Shown here: piece after piece, positions 1 through 11,157 of the stretch
Position numbering within the stretch: the stretch's first letter is position 1
Layout of the letters: every line of letters begins with the position of its first letter
From: Turnera subulata
Lineage: Eukaryota; Streptophyta; Magnoliopsida; Malpighiales; Passifloraceae
Direction of reading: 5' to 3'
Length of the DNA stretch: 64,000 nucleotides
Assembly: GCA_028386065.3 (NCBI GenBank)
Contig: JAKUCV010001129.1
Coordinates: forward strand, 36,843-100,842
The notes under the pieces: model-generated
Databases searched by the model: none
What the model saw: only the letters and a program-made list of their open reading frames with translations
Told to the model about the DNA's origin: nothing
Translations under genes and position numbers: made by a program

Positions 1-1428
1 TACCTCAACTTCCATGGCACTGAACCCAAAACCAGAATCACCTTCCACTGCAACCACAAGCCGATCAGGCTCAGCAACAGCAGCAGCAATGCAATAGCCC
101 AAACCAACCCCCATAGTGCCCCAAGTCCCAGCATCTAACCTCGTCCTAGGTTCCTTCTGAACCAACACAGCCCTCCCAACATCCATAGTATTGGCCCCCT
201 CCGAAACCACAACCGGAGCAGGGCTCCCCACAGCCAAAATCGCATCTCTGATGATCCTCATGGGCGTCATGAAATTAAAGGGCACAACATCCTTGGCCAA
301 CTGTCCCTCCATCCTCACCACATTATCCTTGGCCTTATTGGCAATTGCCTCTACCCAAGGATGACTCTTCCCCAAACAGAAAGGATCATCCTTCACCTCC
401 TTATTGATCAGCTCCAACACACGCCTAGCATCCCCAACCAACCCCAAATGCGGTTTCCTCAGCTCAATCTCCTCCTCGCTAACATCCACCAGAACAAACT
501 TCACATCCTTAGACCACCTGGGCGGCTCCCCAAAATGCAACAACCAGTTCAGCCTCGCCCCAACCACCAGCGCCACGTCACACTTCCCTATGGCCAGCGA
601 CCTCGCCGCGGTGGCCGCCAGCTCGTGCGTGTCGGGCAACAGCCCTTTCCCCATCGGAGTGGGCAGAAAGGGAATTCCAGTCCTCTCAACTAACTTCCTC
701 AATTCATCCTCCGCCCTCGCATACGCCGCGCCTTTTCCAAACACAATCAAAGGCCTCGCCGCGTTTCTTAGCAACTCCACCGCCGTTTCAATCTCCAATT
801 TTTTCCCTACCACATTTTCGGTTCCGTTATCAAGAGTTAGTTTTGCTTGGGCCACCAAACTCTCCGCCTCGGATTCCGTCACGGTCTGGTGCAGAACATC
901 CGTGGGGAGGTCGAGGTAACATCCGCCGGGCCGGCCGGCGGCGGAATGGGCCACGACCTGGGCGACGCAGTTGGGTATGTCTTTGATGTGCTTCGCCTTG
1001 ACGGAGAACTTGGAGAAGGGTTTAACGGCCTCTATCTGATCGAGCTCCTGGAAGTCTCCTCTCCCGGCGTCGGCCTGGTCGCAGGAGCCGGAGATCATAA
1101 TCATGGGCCAGGTGTTGACCATGGCGTTGGAGAGGCCGGCGAGGCCGTGGACGCAGCCGGGGCCGGAGACGGTGAGGAGGACGCCGGGCTTTCGGGTGAG
1201 GTAGCCGTAGGCGGAGGCGGCGTAGCCGGCGGACTGCTCGTTGTGGAAGGCGATGAAGCGGATGCCGAGGGCGACGGAGCGGGTGGCGAGGGAGGTGACG
1301 GGAATGCCCACGACGCCGAACATGTGAGAGACGCCGCAGGCGGCGAGCGATTTGGCGGCGAGGGAGTTGCCGTCGAGTAGGGTTACGGAGGAGGGAGTTT
1401 GGGGATTAGAAGAAGAGTCCTCCGCCAT
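1..1428 (-). CDS. HACL: 2-hydroxyacyl-CoA lyase / oxalyl-CoA decarboxylase-like ThDP enzyme, 5' part
   Basis: The reverse strand is open for 476 codons from the ATG at 1428 to the window edge with no intron seen. The product opens with a Ser/Pro-rich leader and then a ThDP-enzyme pyrimidine-binding domain. The conserved Glu lies in HNEQSAGYAASAYG (about residue 64), followed by SGPGCVHGL and GRPGGCYLDLP. At the window edge it reaches the EGDSGFGFSAMEVE diphosphate-binding block, so about 100 C-terminal residues are missing. The family cleaves 2-hydroxyacyl-CoA to an aldehyde and formyl-CoA, or decarboxylates oxalyl-CoA, using ThDP and Mg2+. In plants it is linked to peroxisomes, but any C-terminal targeting signal lies outside the window. 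The first 500 bases of the gene are very GC-rich. Many forward-strand open frames here are antisense shadows. Identity is strong; the exact substrate is inferred. Confidence 0.93.
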   Translation of the reverse strand, partial: MAEDSSSNPQTPSSVTLLDGNSLAAKSLAACGVSHMFGVVGIPVTSLATRSVALGIRFIAFHNEQSAGYAASAYGYLTRKPGVLLTVSGPGCVHGLAGLSNAMVNTWPMIMISGSCDQADAGRGDFQELDQIEAVKPFSKFSVKAKHIKDIPNCVAQVVAHSAAGRPGGCYLDLPTDVLHQTVTESEAESLVAQAKLTLDNGTENVVGKKLEIETAVELLRNAARPLIVFGKGAAYARAEDELRKLVERTGIPFLPTPMGKGLLPDTHELAATAARSLAIGKCDVALVVGARLNWLLHFGEPPRWSKDVKFVLVDVSEEEIELRKPHLGLVGDARRVLELINKEVKDDPFCLGKSHPWVEAIANKAKDNVVRMEGQLAKDVVPFNFMTPMRIIRDAILAVGSPAPVVVSEGANTMDVGRAVLVQKEPRTRLDAGTWGTMGVGLGYCIAAAVAEPDRLVVAVEGDSGFGFSAMEVEV

Positions 1429-1522
1429 GTTGCTTGCGAGTGATTGTAGTGTTACGTGGAGTGGAGTGGTGGGTGAAGCTTTTTGTAGAAGAGGAGGAAA
1501 AATGGGATTTGGTTTCTTCGTT

Positions 1523-1530
1523 TATATATA
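1523..1530 (-). promoter_or_regulatory. Probable TATA box of HACL
   Basis: TATATATA lies about 95 bases upstream of the HACL ATG on the reverse strand, in an otherwise GC-richer stretch. This spacing suits a TATA element with a 5' leader of roughly 60 bases. No transcript evidence is available. Confidence 0.5.
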
Positions 1531-1531
1531 T

Positions 1532-2120
1532 ACGTATACCCTTATACTGAATTTGTCAGTGGTGGTGGGGATGGTGGCGTGCGGGTGGGGGCATTAATCA
1601 TTTATTAGGTGGAAGATTCTACCTTTGTTTTTTCCTTTAATGAAGATTATATAGTGCTAGTGACTTTTGTAGTGGGGGATAAGGGAAATAGGGGAAAATG
1701 GTAGCAGAAGAAACGGTGGAACTTGAGGTAAACAACGTAAGAAGGGTGGTGAGTGATGACTGGACCAACGGCTGACGAGACTGAACTAACAACATACAAT
1801 GGATAAAATTTTGGTTTCAGTTTTGATGTCTACGCGGCGGCGGGACCGGAGGATGTCCGGATCACTTTTTTTTTTTTATCAATGTCCGGATCACTTTATA
1901 TATGGGTTCATCGGGTCATGAGGATAAAAACCTGCTATCAAATATTTTTTCTAGTTAATATTAGTAAAATAATAATAATGGGTCCTTCAATCTCCCAATG
2001 TCAGGGAACAAAACAATGGGTCAGAATGAGGGTATAGATAATAGATAAGAGTGGAAAATACAAATAAAGTATGGAGCATGGATAGGGCTAAAGACAATGC
2101 TAGCTGCGGGGTAAGACCGG
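1532..2120. other. Intergenic spacer upstream of HACL
   Basis: No gene is seen. It contains a segment near 1728-1798 that recurs in altered form near 4507-4592. From about 1900 the sequence is AT-rich up to the degraded repeat that follows. Confidence 0.5.
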
Positions 2121-3306
2121 TATGGGTGAGCAATCGGTACGGTACGGTATACCGTATCTATTTTTTCGGTAGGAGAATACCGAGGGGACCCTCAACCCAT
2201 ACCGTGTCGAAAATTGGGTCATACTGACTGAATATCGATCGGTTCGTTCAGCATACCAATAATATCGAGCCGACTATACACATAAAAAAAAGTTCTGTTT
2301 TAAATATAAACTGCCAACTCAATGGAAAAAATCAAAATTTTGAATTTTAATTATTCTTCTGGGTCAAAGTTACGAATATAAAAAGTGCAAACAAGTATGG
2401 AAACTATTTAAGAGTAATTACAACCAAATCTGCAATTAATACAACTACAAATCCTACGAAAATCTTGTCAAAATTACAGCCAACCATTAATACAAATATA
2501 AATCTTAACAGTAATCTTGCCAAAATTATAGTGATCGATTTTGATTGGCAAACCACAATCAACCCTTCAAATCCGTTCAAATAGCAAACAGGAAGTCTGG
2601 TTAAATGCTAAATAGAGGAGGGGAAATTAACATTTATTTGATGAATTAAACCGGAATTAGCGGTTAATTAATAGTTTGAAGAACTAGGGTTTTGAAACTA
2701 CAATTTGGAGATTTTCAATTCTACGCAAAAATCGACAGAGATAGAGGGTGGATAGGAAGAAATCGAAGATCAAGGAGAAAAGAAAAGAAAAGAAAAATCC
2801 ACCGAGAGTGGGAATTGAAGGCCGGTTGTTGATGTGGCGAAATGGGGAGAAGACAGGCGAGTGGCTACGAGGACGGTGGAGGCGACGATGGATGTTGCTG
2901 GCCTCGCTCCTTTTCTTGCTGTGGTGGACGGAGGGAGAGAGAGGTGGAGCAGAGACAGAGAGTCGATTATTGAGAAAGGGATTAGGGTTTTGCTCGAGTA
3001 GTTGAGAGAGAAAGAAGGGGTGAAGGCAGAGAGTCGACTTAGGAATTGGGATTTTTTTAGTTTGTGATTGTGAAGTGTCAACCGGGTGGGTTGGCTAGCT
3101 AGGATATTTATATGACAGGGTTCAACCACAATACGGGGTCGGTTACCGACGTACCGACAGATACATACCGCCTTCATATCTCCATTTTGCGGTGCGGTAT
3201 GACACTGAGCCGGCGAGTGTTTTGAAGCCTAATTTCCGACCGATACTGAGCCGATGTCCATTGGTATTGGCTCGGTACCGTCGGTCGACACTTTTGCACA
3301 CTCCTA
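2121..3306. mobile_element. Degraded non-autonomous TIR element (hAT-like)
   Basis: The left end (TATGGGTGAGCAATCGG) and the reverse complement of the right end (TAGGAGTGTGCAAAAGTG) are similar. Both lead into GGTACGGTA/GGTACCG-rich subterminal repeats, a layout common in non-autonomous plant hAT elements. The interior is purine-rich and non-coding. Flanks share only about five of eight bases (taagaccg / taagtcga), so the target-site duplication is weak and the exact ends are uncertain. Confidence 0.4.
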
Positions 3307-3364
3307 ATAAGTCGATTGGAATTTTGCTTCGTGGGAGAAAAAAGTGAGGCTCAAGTGAAATAAT

Positions 3365-4217
3365 CACATAGTAACTTAAAACTTTAACGTATTAAGTACA
3401 AGGTTCACTTTCATCATACATTATCTATTTGGCCTCTTCCTCTTCCTTTCTCATGTAGGATATACTATTTGCTCTTGTATTCCAACAATTCCCCTTTCAA
3501 GTGTGAGACTCTTCTATATTAGAACTCAGGCCTACTTCCTTTCCAACAGAAATATTTTGAAACCGTACTTAGAGCCCATTCTTCCACCAAGTCCGTTCCT
3601 AGAGCACGTGTTTATCGATGCTTTAAGAGCGCATTCTATCGGCAGCCACAACTTACAACTCCACTTTGGCCTGCAACCTACTCTGAAACATGCGTCTTTC
3701 AATATCCGCTCTTATCCGGACCCACGGCTTACAACTCCAACAAGGCTTGGACCAAGAGTCTAACGGCTCTTCTTCCCACATGCAAGAGCGGATTTAGGGG
3801 GGGCCAACAGGGGTCATGGCCCTCCCTAAGCTTGGGTTATGAATAATTTTAGTAGTACCACAACATATGTAAAATGCTAGTTCAGTGGCTAAGAATCGTT
3901 CACACTGCCTTGGTTACCTGGGTTTGAGTCTCAGCAATGTCTTTTTTTTACAAGATTTACACCAAATTGGCCCCCTTGAAATTTTGGGCCAATGTGGGCC
4001 CCCTGAAATTCTACTCTGGCTCCGCCCCTGCCCACATGGAGGCAGCAACCACAGGAGCATCAACATTTGGCGAATCCATTCCATTCTAGTCGAAAATCGT
4101 ACTAGTGACTAGGATACCACATGGTAACTCAAAACCTTACCTATATTACTTAATTAGCTTCTTTATTTCCAATGTAGTATACACTTCCCCCACTTGTATT
4201 CCGACAGTTATATTATA
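3365..4217. repeat. Diverged direct repeat pair (about 3365-3493 and 4105-4217)
   Basis: Both segments contain CACATrGTAACTyAAAAC, then a short AT-rich middle, then a block ending CTTGTATTCCrACArTT. They resemble two copies of the same retroelement-like tail or a local duplication. The stretch between them holds a SINE-like sequence. No coding potential is seen. Confidence 0.45.
3782..4035 (+). mobile_element. SINE-like repeat with tRNA-type promoter boxes
   Basis: TAGTTCAGTGGCTAAGA near 3880 resembles a Pol III A box and GGGTTTGAGTCTC near 3920 a B box; a T-run follows. The outer flanks (GAGCGGATTTAGGGGGGG on the left, CTGGCTCCGCCCCTGCCC on the right) form an imperfect inverted repeat. The tRNA-like unit may therefore sit within an older repeat. 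No target-site duplication was found. Confidence 0.4.
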
Positions 4218-5259
4218 TGATATATCACGATCAAGTTAATTTGTTGTTTCGAAATTTCAATTATTTAGTTAGCTTCGATTGATGATATATTTATTTATTC
4301 ATTAATTTAGTTTAGCTAACATTAAAGACTGATTAAAACTAATCAAAATTGTCATTGTAGTTCTGTCATCTTCATGTTGACATTCCCAAACTTAGTTGAA
4401 TATAATATCAACATATTATTTTAAGTTTTAATTTTTTTTTCTTTTAAATCCAATGTAAGATTGGCCTTAGCATCACACAAACTCAAAACACCTACAAAGG
4501 CACATATATTTGAGGTAATCAGGTAACAACGTAACAACGTAAGAGTGATGATGACTGGACCGACGGCCGACTAGACTCTGAACGTACAATCTTCAACCGT
4601 GGGTTGAGTTTGAAGTATGGACCAAATAACCCATTGGGCTATAGTCACAATGGGTCCAAACCCAAAAATATGGTTCACTGATGATGATGATGGACTGGGT
4701 TTTGCTGCCCTACCCGAATCCAAATTTCACTTTTTCCGTCTTGCAACGCAAACGGCAAACCTCTGATAGAACCCCAAAACCCTTTTGTCCTCCCCTTGTG
4801 GCTTCTGCTGGTTGTTGGTGCCGCTTTCTGCTAGCCGGCGGTGAACCAACGCCGCTACTCCTCCCTTTACTTCCTCTTCTCCTTCCAATTTCCTCCTCCT
4901 CTTCTGGGCCACCAAGTAGGGTTCTTTCTCTCCACCGAGCCTCCTCGCCGGAATCCCATTGTAAGTTCTTGTGTACTAATCTTATTTATCATTGCAATTT
5001 ATTGGCTGTATTTTATGAGCATCCTTTTCTTATTTATTTTCTTGTTTTTTTTTTTTTTGAATTCTGAATCATTATCCTCTATGCTCGTTCACTCTCCTTC
5101 GTGGAGATTAAATATTGAACCTAATCAGGATTCACCATTGGTCACTAGTTCTTCAATTTGTTATTATTAGGTTGTTCCTTTCTTGCGATGTTAATTGGTT
5201 TGTTTGTCTATTTCTCGACAGCTGAGACAAAGAATTTCTTCTTAAGACAAAAAAAAAAA

Positions 5260-7497
5260 ATGATAAAGAGGCGATTCTATAAAGTGGAACACGGCGACAA
5301 TGACTATGCCTCCTCAGACTCATCTTCATCGTCTTCATCGGACTCCGAAGTTGAACCAGAGCAGGCAGAGGAATCGGAAGACGAAGCTGTTTCTGAGCCT
5401 CAGGACAACTCCCAGCCAGAGGCCTCCACTTCCTCAGGTTTTTAAAATTTTTTTCATACTTGTTGATTTCTCTTGTTCTGGCCGTAAGTGTGATCAAAAT
5501 TGCTCAGCGGTTATGTGGAAAAGTAATTGTGGTTATCTGATTGGGTTATTTAACACAGTAAAGGTTAAATGGTGTATTTTAGGATACCAGCCTGAGGATA
5601 GCTCAGCCAATGAGATTGATCCTAATGCAACTGGTATGGTTCTTTTAAAAGTTTTATGGAATATGGACCGATAACAATGTTAAAATGTTGTGTAATTCGG
5701 GAGCATAAGATGTTGTTGCTTCTGTTCTTATTGGCACAACTTTAGCAATTCGGTATCTTTTTCTTCCATTGTTTGGACGAAATCTGGATCACTAGGTGAC
5801 TTTTCATTGAATATGATTGGTCCATAATGCATAGGTAGACTGTCAAACTGCTTGTCCGTGTTTAGGGTAATGCTGCATGCACCAAACTTTCTTTACAGGA
5901 CGTTATTTTCCTTTTGATATATCTGACTTTATAATTTGGCATGGCAGATTCTAGCAATGAAGATGACGAAACTGGAGAGGACGGAGGAATCTTTTCAGGT
6001 CCTGTAGTGTCTAGTTATGGTTCTGGTGTTATGGCTGACGAGGACTCAGTTCCAGATGATATGCCAGATTGTGTGTTCAAATGCAAGTCGGTTTTCAGGT
6101 GCAGAATTTGCCCTAGAATCATCTGTTTGAGTGAGGAGAATATGAGGATTCATCTTGGTTCTAAGGTAAGAAACTCATATTTTCATTGCAACTTATTCCT
6201 TCTCACTTGGTATTGTAAAATGTGTGAACATCTGGTTCCAAATCATGTTAATTGGCCCTTTTTTCTTCTATTTTTTAATTTTTTTAATTTATCCATGTGC
6301 ATTAGTGTCTATGCTTCTTGTTACATTCCATACTAGTTCAGATTGCTTTCCTCTTTCTAAGTTGTATATTTTGCAGTCTTTCATCTCATTTATACAAAGT
6401 CTGCACTGCTAGACCATCCTATGGTCGTTGGGCTTGTATTTGAATAGAATAACTAACACCTTCATCTTCTTAGTATTGTTACTTGTAATGAACCTCAATC
6501 AATCAACTTGCGCCAAATGAATTAGTTTATCTTAGCATGAGTCTAATCTTATCAAGGTAGAGCCTAGAATTAATTATTGCGTCTGGGTTAAACATTAGGT
6601 AGGACTGATACTGTGTAAGGAGACCTGAATGATGCACTTTTGCAGTCCTTGTAGTATTAAGCCTTGAATTTGCTGTGGTCCTTGGCTTGAAAAGTTTTGT
6701 TAATATATATAGACTTCCACCTTCTTCAGACAGATCTGTATGTTCAAAACTCTGTATTTTTTAGCTCCGCCCTATGTCGTGGAGACTGCAGCATTGTCTT
6801 GGACCTGACCCATTGTCATCCTTAAACGAAACTTGTTATTAGTTCAGGGTGTAGTCAACCTCAACTGTTGTGTTCAACTACCTTCGACAAGAACTTTGCA
6901 GGATGTTTCTTGCTGCTACCAATTCTGTTTGACTGCAGGATAAAATCCTTGCATTTCCTTGACCGTGCTAGTGTTTTCAATTCACAAAGCAGATTAGAAA
7001 TATTGGAGATTTCATTTTTTCTTAACATTTTGTTGGTGACACAAAGAAAACTCGTTTACGGTTGCAGAGGCATGCTCGTTCTGAGAAGTTACTGAAAGAA
7101 AATAGACTCAAAGCCGTGCTTAATTCAGATGGGGAAATTGAGAACCAGGAGACTGCTGCCGAGATGAATACTCGTATTATAACACTTGCCCAGGTATTTC
7201 ATTTTAAATATATATCTTGCATTTGTTAGCCCAACCCAAATGAATGCTTTTGGAAGCTTGTTGTCTATGTTACCAAATTTATTTCCGACTTAAGATGCAG
7301 GCCAAGCCAAAAAAGAATAATAGAGGGCGACAGCGACAAAGAATGAGGGCAAAAAAGAAGGTATAGCTCCATCAATTTGCTTGCAATCACGCTTCCTTTA
7401 AGATTTTGTACAGCCTTGGATCGCTTTGATTCCTTTATGTCACTTGCAGAGAGAGGCAGAGGCAAATCCCAAGAGAAGACGGAAAAATGAGAACTGA
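5260..7497 (+). CDS. Acidic Ser-rich protein with one U1-like C2H2 zinc finger
   Basis: Six exons splice in frame: 5260-5437, 5583-5633, 5948-6165, 7068-7193, 7301-7360 and 7450-7497, giving 226 residues. A further intron (about 4968-5220) probably lies in the 5' leader. The product starts MIKRRFYKVEHGD, followed by a Ser/Asp/Glu-rich disordered region. A C-x2-C-x13-H-x5-H finger (C128, C131, H145, H151) reads FRCRICPRIIC...HLGSKRH. It ends in a Lys/Arg-rich tail suggesting nuclear or nucleolar targeting. This finger layout recalls U1/matrin or ribosome-biogenesis fingers that bind RNA. I do not recognise the exact orthologue, and the function is inferred. The gene converges on ASF1. Confidence 0.75.
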
Positions 7498-7863
7498 ATC
7501 CTGCCAAGGATGCTGAAAAAGAGAACTAAATCCTCAACCAAGAGAAGGCTGAAAATGAGAACTGAAGACATGCTTGCTTGGATCACTTTAAACAGGCTAA
7601 TACTGAAAGAAAAGTAGCTAGAGTTTCTGTACTATACCTGCGGCATCCTTTAATTTTCCAAGATTCAAAAACATGAATTTGCAAGGGTAAACTTGGAAGT
7701 ATCTATTTGCCTTGAATCCTCAATTTTGGGTTTTTGTAAGACTGGGAATCATATCAATATTAATCTTTAGTGTAGTTGTTATGCTATATAGTTGTCCAAA
7801 GCTATCTAATGTTAAAGGAATTAGGTAATATCAGGTATATCAGGTACGCGCATACCTTTGTGG
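7498..7863 (+). other. 3' flank of the zinc-finger gene
   Basis: Probable 3' UTR and short spacer. It is AT-rich, with no ORF or repeat recognised up to the SINE target site. Confidence 0.4.
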
Positions 7864-7880
7864 GAACGTAACATTTGCCG

Positions 7881-8174
7881 GCCCTTCAACCTGCCATCTC
7901 TAAGACTCGAGTTCGAGTCCCGGCGCTTCCAGTCAAGCCCCATAGTGTGATGCGGCCGAATATGGCCTTCCACGCGGTGGGGTGCTGGCCGTTGAGTCCG
8001 GTGACTCCCCGATATTATGACGCGTAGCAGGTGAGGGTGTCCGCTGGTGCCTCGGTTGGGCGGTCTCTCCTATGAGGGGGGTCTAATGCCAAGATGTAAC
8101 CAGTATTGACCGGGGCCTGGACCGACGGAGCGATGATGATACCACTGATGCCTTTTTTTTTCGACAAAAGAAAA
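7881..8174 (+). mobile_element. SINE with perfect 17-bp target-site duplication
   Basis: The element is flanked by identical 17-bp copies of GAACGTAACATTTGCCG at 7864-7880 and 8175-8191. A B-box-like GTTCGAGTCC lies near 7910, and the 3' part ends with a run of nine T and an A-rich tail. I see no clear A box, so the 5' end may be truncated. The interior is GC-richer than its flanks and has no ORF. It sits between the convergent zinc-finger and ASF1 genes. Confidence 0.8.
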
Positions 8175-8191
8175 GAACGTAACATTTGCCG

Positions 8192-8494
8192 CTAAATCTT
8201 CACAAAAACGAGTGAATTTGAAAGAATAGTGAAGGCAACAAGAACATTTAGCAGCCCTTGTATATAAGAGTTGTTGGAACCATATCATTGGCATCAGGAA
8301 GAGTACAAGGATTATAAACCTGATCGAAAATGTATATCTTCATATTTTCAAAACTAGGATAATCCAATTAGAATACAAAAGGTGTCGGCTAACTGATGCA
8401 CAAAGGTCCAATAACAAAAAAGCCTTTTGTAAAGCTGCAAAAGCGATCCCGCAGATGGCTTCGATCAAAATACATCAAACATCGGCATCTAGAA
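8192..8494 (-). other. 3' flank of ASF1
   Basis: Probable ASF1 3' UTR on the reverse strand. Nothing else was recognised. Confidence 0.4.
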
Positions 8495-9958
8495 TCATTT
8501 GGATGGTATGGCATTACTTGGTAGGCCAGTCATGCCATCCTCTTTGACTAAAGGTTGACAAGGAGAAGCTGGCAGCTGCTCTTCAATCCCATCATTTTCA
8601 GTAGGTTGCTCTTGGTCTTGGTCATGTGGCAAGGGCTCCTCAGCACCTTCAGGTCCTGCTTCGGTAGAATTCTCTGGATAAAAGTTGATGGGGAACTTTG
8701 TAACTCTAGGTTTATCAGACAGAATGTTTCTTTGAACCTTGTCAATTTGCACTTTTGGTGGAGGTTCCTCCCTCAGCTGCTCTTCTTCATAATCATTGTT
8801 CACATAGTACCCCACCCGAACAAATTCCTGACCCAGATAAGAGCAGGTCAACAACAGCACTGTCACCCCAATGATATCCTCTTCACGAATCTTAGATGGG
8901 TCTGGTGGGTCTGCCTGAAACCCAGAAAGGCAAACATCTCAAAATTATTTCAAAAACACAGTAACACACAGATGAAAAGAATTTAAGATACAGAGTTTAA
9001 TAAAATTGCCTGCAAAACAAAACGGTAGTTTCCAACATTGACTGGCCCAACCAGTACACTTTCCAAAAGCTGATCGTATGTTTCATCTTCGGCAGAACCC
9101 ACGTAGATTAGCTTCCATTCCAAATCTGCAGCCAGATGACAAAATCAATATCTTCTAGTAATTGAGATGACAATTCTTACTGCAAAGCGATCACGCATAT
9201 GCCAATTTTTAACAGTTTCAGGCCTCAGATTTGCAACCAAATTGATAAAAAAAATACCAATGCATTCTATCAATTCAGAGAAGGTATGTACTCTAGAACT
9301 AGTAGAAGAAAAGTCATACTCTCAACAGTTTAGGCAGCGCTCTTTGTCCTGGTTTCATTTGGTTTCGATGGATGCCACAACCCGTCTTAAATCCAAACCA
9401 ACAGAAACTGGAACTAATTACATGGTTCCTGACCCTCTATTTCAAGTGAATAACGTTAACCGAGCAACTCTTGTCTATTAAGATAACCACCCACGCTAGT
9501 ATTGTTTCAATGATGATCGAGATCCCAGAACCAATTCAGCCAAATCTAAATAAACCAAAGGATTTGGCTCAAACTAAAATCCAAAAGACAGCCATTATTA
9601 CCCACAAAATGGAGAATCACCAGAAAGTACTACATTGACAATAACAAAACAAATCAATGGCCATTTCACAACACACGAATAGGTTGAAATCAACAGGCTT
9701 CGTCCATAATCCAATCGCAAACAACGAAATAAATAACTTAACCAAAGAAACCCAGACTAAAATTAATCCATAAAACAATATAAAGTAAAAAGACAAAATG
9801 AAAACAACTGACAAGTAAATAAGAAACAAAGGGAGTGAGATGGGGGTACCGTCTTTGAGAGGAGTCAAGCACTCGTAAGAGATCTCAAACTGGAACGGGG
9901 ACAGAAACGGCGCCGGATTATCCAGTACAGTGACGTTAGTAATATTCACCGCACTCAT
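8495..9958 (-). CDS. ASF1: Histone H3-H4 chaperone ASF1
   Basis: Three exons, 9958-9850, 9125-9010 and 8914-8495, give 214 residues, which fits plant ASF1. The product begins MSAVNITNVTVLDNP and contains the conserved Ig-like core: FQFEISYECL, LEWKLIYVGSAEDE, LLESVLVGPV, NYRFVLQADPPDPSKIRE, GVTVLLLTCSY and RVGYYVNNDY. An acidic, Pro-rich C-terminal tail follows. ASF1 binds H3-H4 dimers and hands them to CAF-1 or HIRA during replication and repair in the nucleus. The second intron appears to use a GC donor (CAG|GCAATT). An E2F-type site lies about 390 bases upstream. Identity is certain from the conserved core. Confidence 0.97.
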
Positions 9959-10349
9959 TTTTTTTTTTTTCCTCCCTCTTTCTATGGCACTCCAAGCAAA
10001 ATCAGCAAATCACGTCAAATAGAAACCCTAACTCGCAAAACCATTCAGCCAAACCACCACAACCAAATTCCTCCTCGGAGAAAACTGAACCACCGCAAAA
10101 GCGGGGGACAAAGAGTGATATGAGGAAACCCAGCTGGAATCTATCAGATTCTGGATCTATTGGGTGCCCTAGGCGGAGAGCGGCCAAGAGAAAAAGAAAA
10201 TAGCGAAAGGGGGGGATTGCGTGTGTTTTGATTTTTGAATAGGTTCTGGTTGTAGGGGTGTGGGGGGCTTTAAGAAGGAAAAGAGGAGAGGCGGTTAATT
10301 GGGAATTGCAAATGGCGGGAGAATGGTGGGGGTTTGTTGAAAATGGGGA

Positions 10350-10357
10350 GCGGGAAT
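10350..10357 (-). promoter_or_regulatory. E2F-type site upstream of ASF1
   Basis: The reverse strand reads ATTCCCGC, matching the E2F consensus WTTSSCSS, about 390 bases upstream of the ASF1 ATG. Plant ASF1 genes are known E2F targets, so the site is plausible. A short motif like this can also arise by chance. Confidence 0.4.
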
Positions 10358-10399
10358 TGGAATCCATCCTAGGGCTGACCTGGAATTTCTTTTAAATCC

Positions 10400-10760
10400 C
10401 ATCTCTGCTCAAACGCAAAAGAGAAAGAGACGCTAAGTACAGAGTACTACATTTTATAGTATTTATTTTGCTTTAAGAAGAAAACAGAGGAAGATTGCGT
10501 TTTGAGGGGGATATACAAGTACAACTCCTTTTCTTTTTTCTTTCTCTCTGTATTTTTGCTTCGAGGGTTGTTAAGTTTATTTTGATAACTAATATGGTAA
10601 TTGGTTAACGTATATACAAAGATATATTTCAATAATAGAAAAAAAAAAAACCAAGATACATAGTAGTACAAGATCTAAAACAATAAAATATATTAAGAAA
10701 ATTTATCATGAGATTTTCTCCTAGCCATTGCTTAAACCCCTTTAAGTTTTATTTCATTCG
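10400..10760. other. AT-rich spacer upstream of ASF1
   Basis: Low-complexity A/T sequence. Small open frames are present but lack family resemblance. No gene is seen. Confidence 0.4.
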
Positions 10761-10771
10761 GTGATTAACTT

Positions 10772-10893
10772 TTTTTTTTTTTTAAGAACTTAGAAACTAT
10801 CCACCACAATCTCCACCCTGGAATCAAACTCATGACCCCTTAGAATTCAATTCAAAAAAGATCTTCACTACAGACGAAGAGTGTTGCCACTCA
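10772..10893 (-). mobile_element. Short SINE, reverse orientation, 11-bp target-site duplication
   Basis: Direct copies of GTGATTAACTT lie at 10761-10771 and 10894-10904. On the reverse strand the unit starts with an A-box-like CTGAGTGGCAACAC, has a B-box-like GAGTTTGATTCC, and ends in a poly(A) run. The 122-bp length is short for a SINE, but head, tail and duplication agree. Confidence 0.7.
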
Positions 10894-11157
10894 GTGATTA
10901 ACTTGCCAAAAGGAAAAGGGACTAATAATAATAAAAAAAAAAAAAAAGCGTTTGCGTCTGACAGCCCGATCCTGTAGTAATCCATGGGCTTTAAAGAGCT
11001 GGACTGACTACTTGGAGAAAAAAAATAAAAAAGAAAAAGAAAATGGGGGATCGATCGGATCTTTTTTTTCCAATCCCAAATCCGGTGCTTCTCCTAATAA
11101 AGAGGCCTCAGCCCCAAAACATTGTTTAAATTCTCGATGATCCAGTTGAGCTTTCTT

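Noticed and set aside
361..1597. Forward-strand open frames of 110-177 codons over HACL
   Set aside because: They are antisense to a conserved reverse-strand gene with strong GC3 bias and resemble no family.
2748..3005. 85-codon forward ORF
   Set aside because: Lies in the purine-rich interior of a degraded element; Lys/Arg/Trp-biased without motif.
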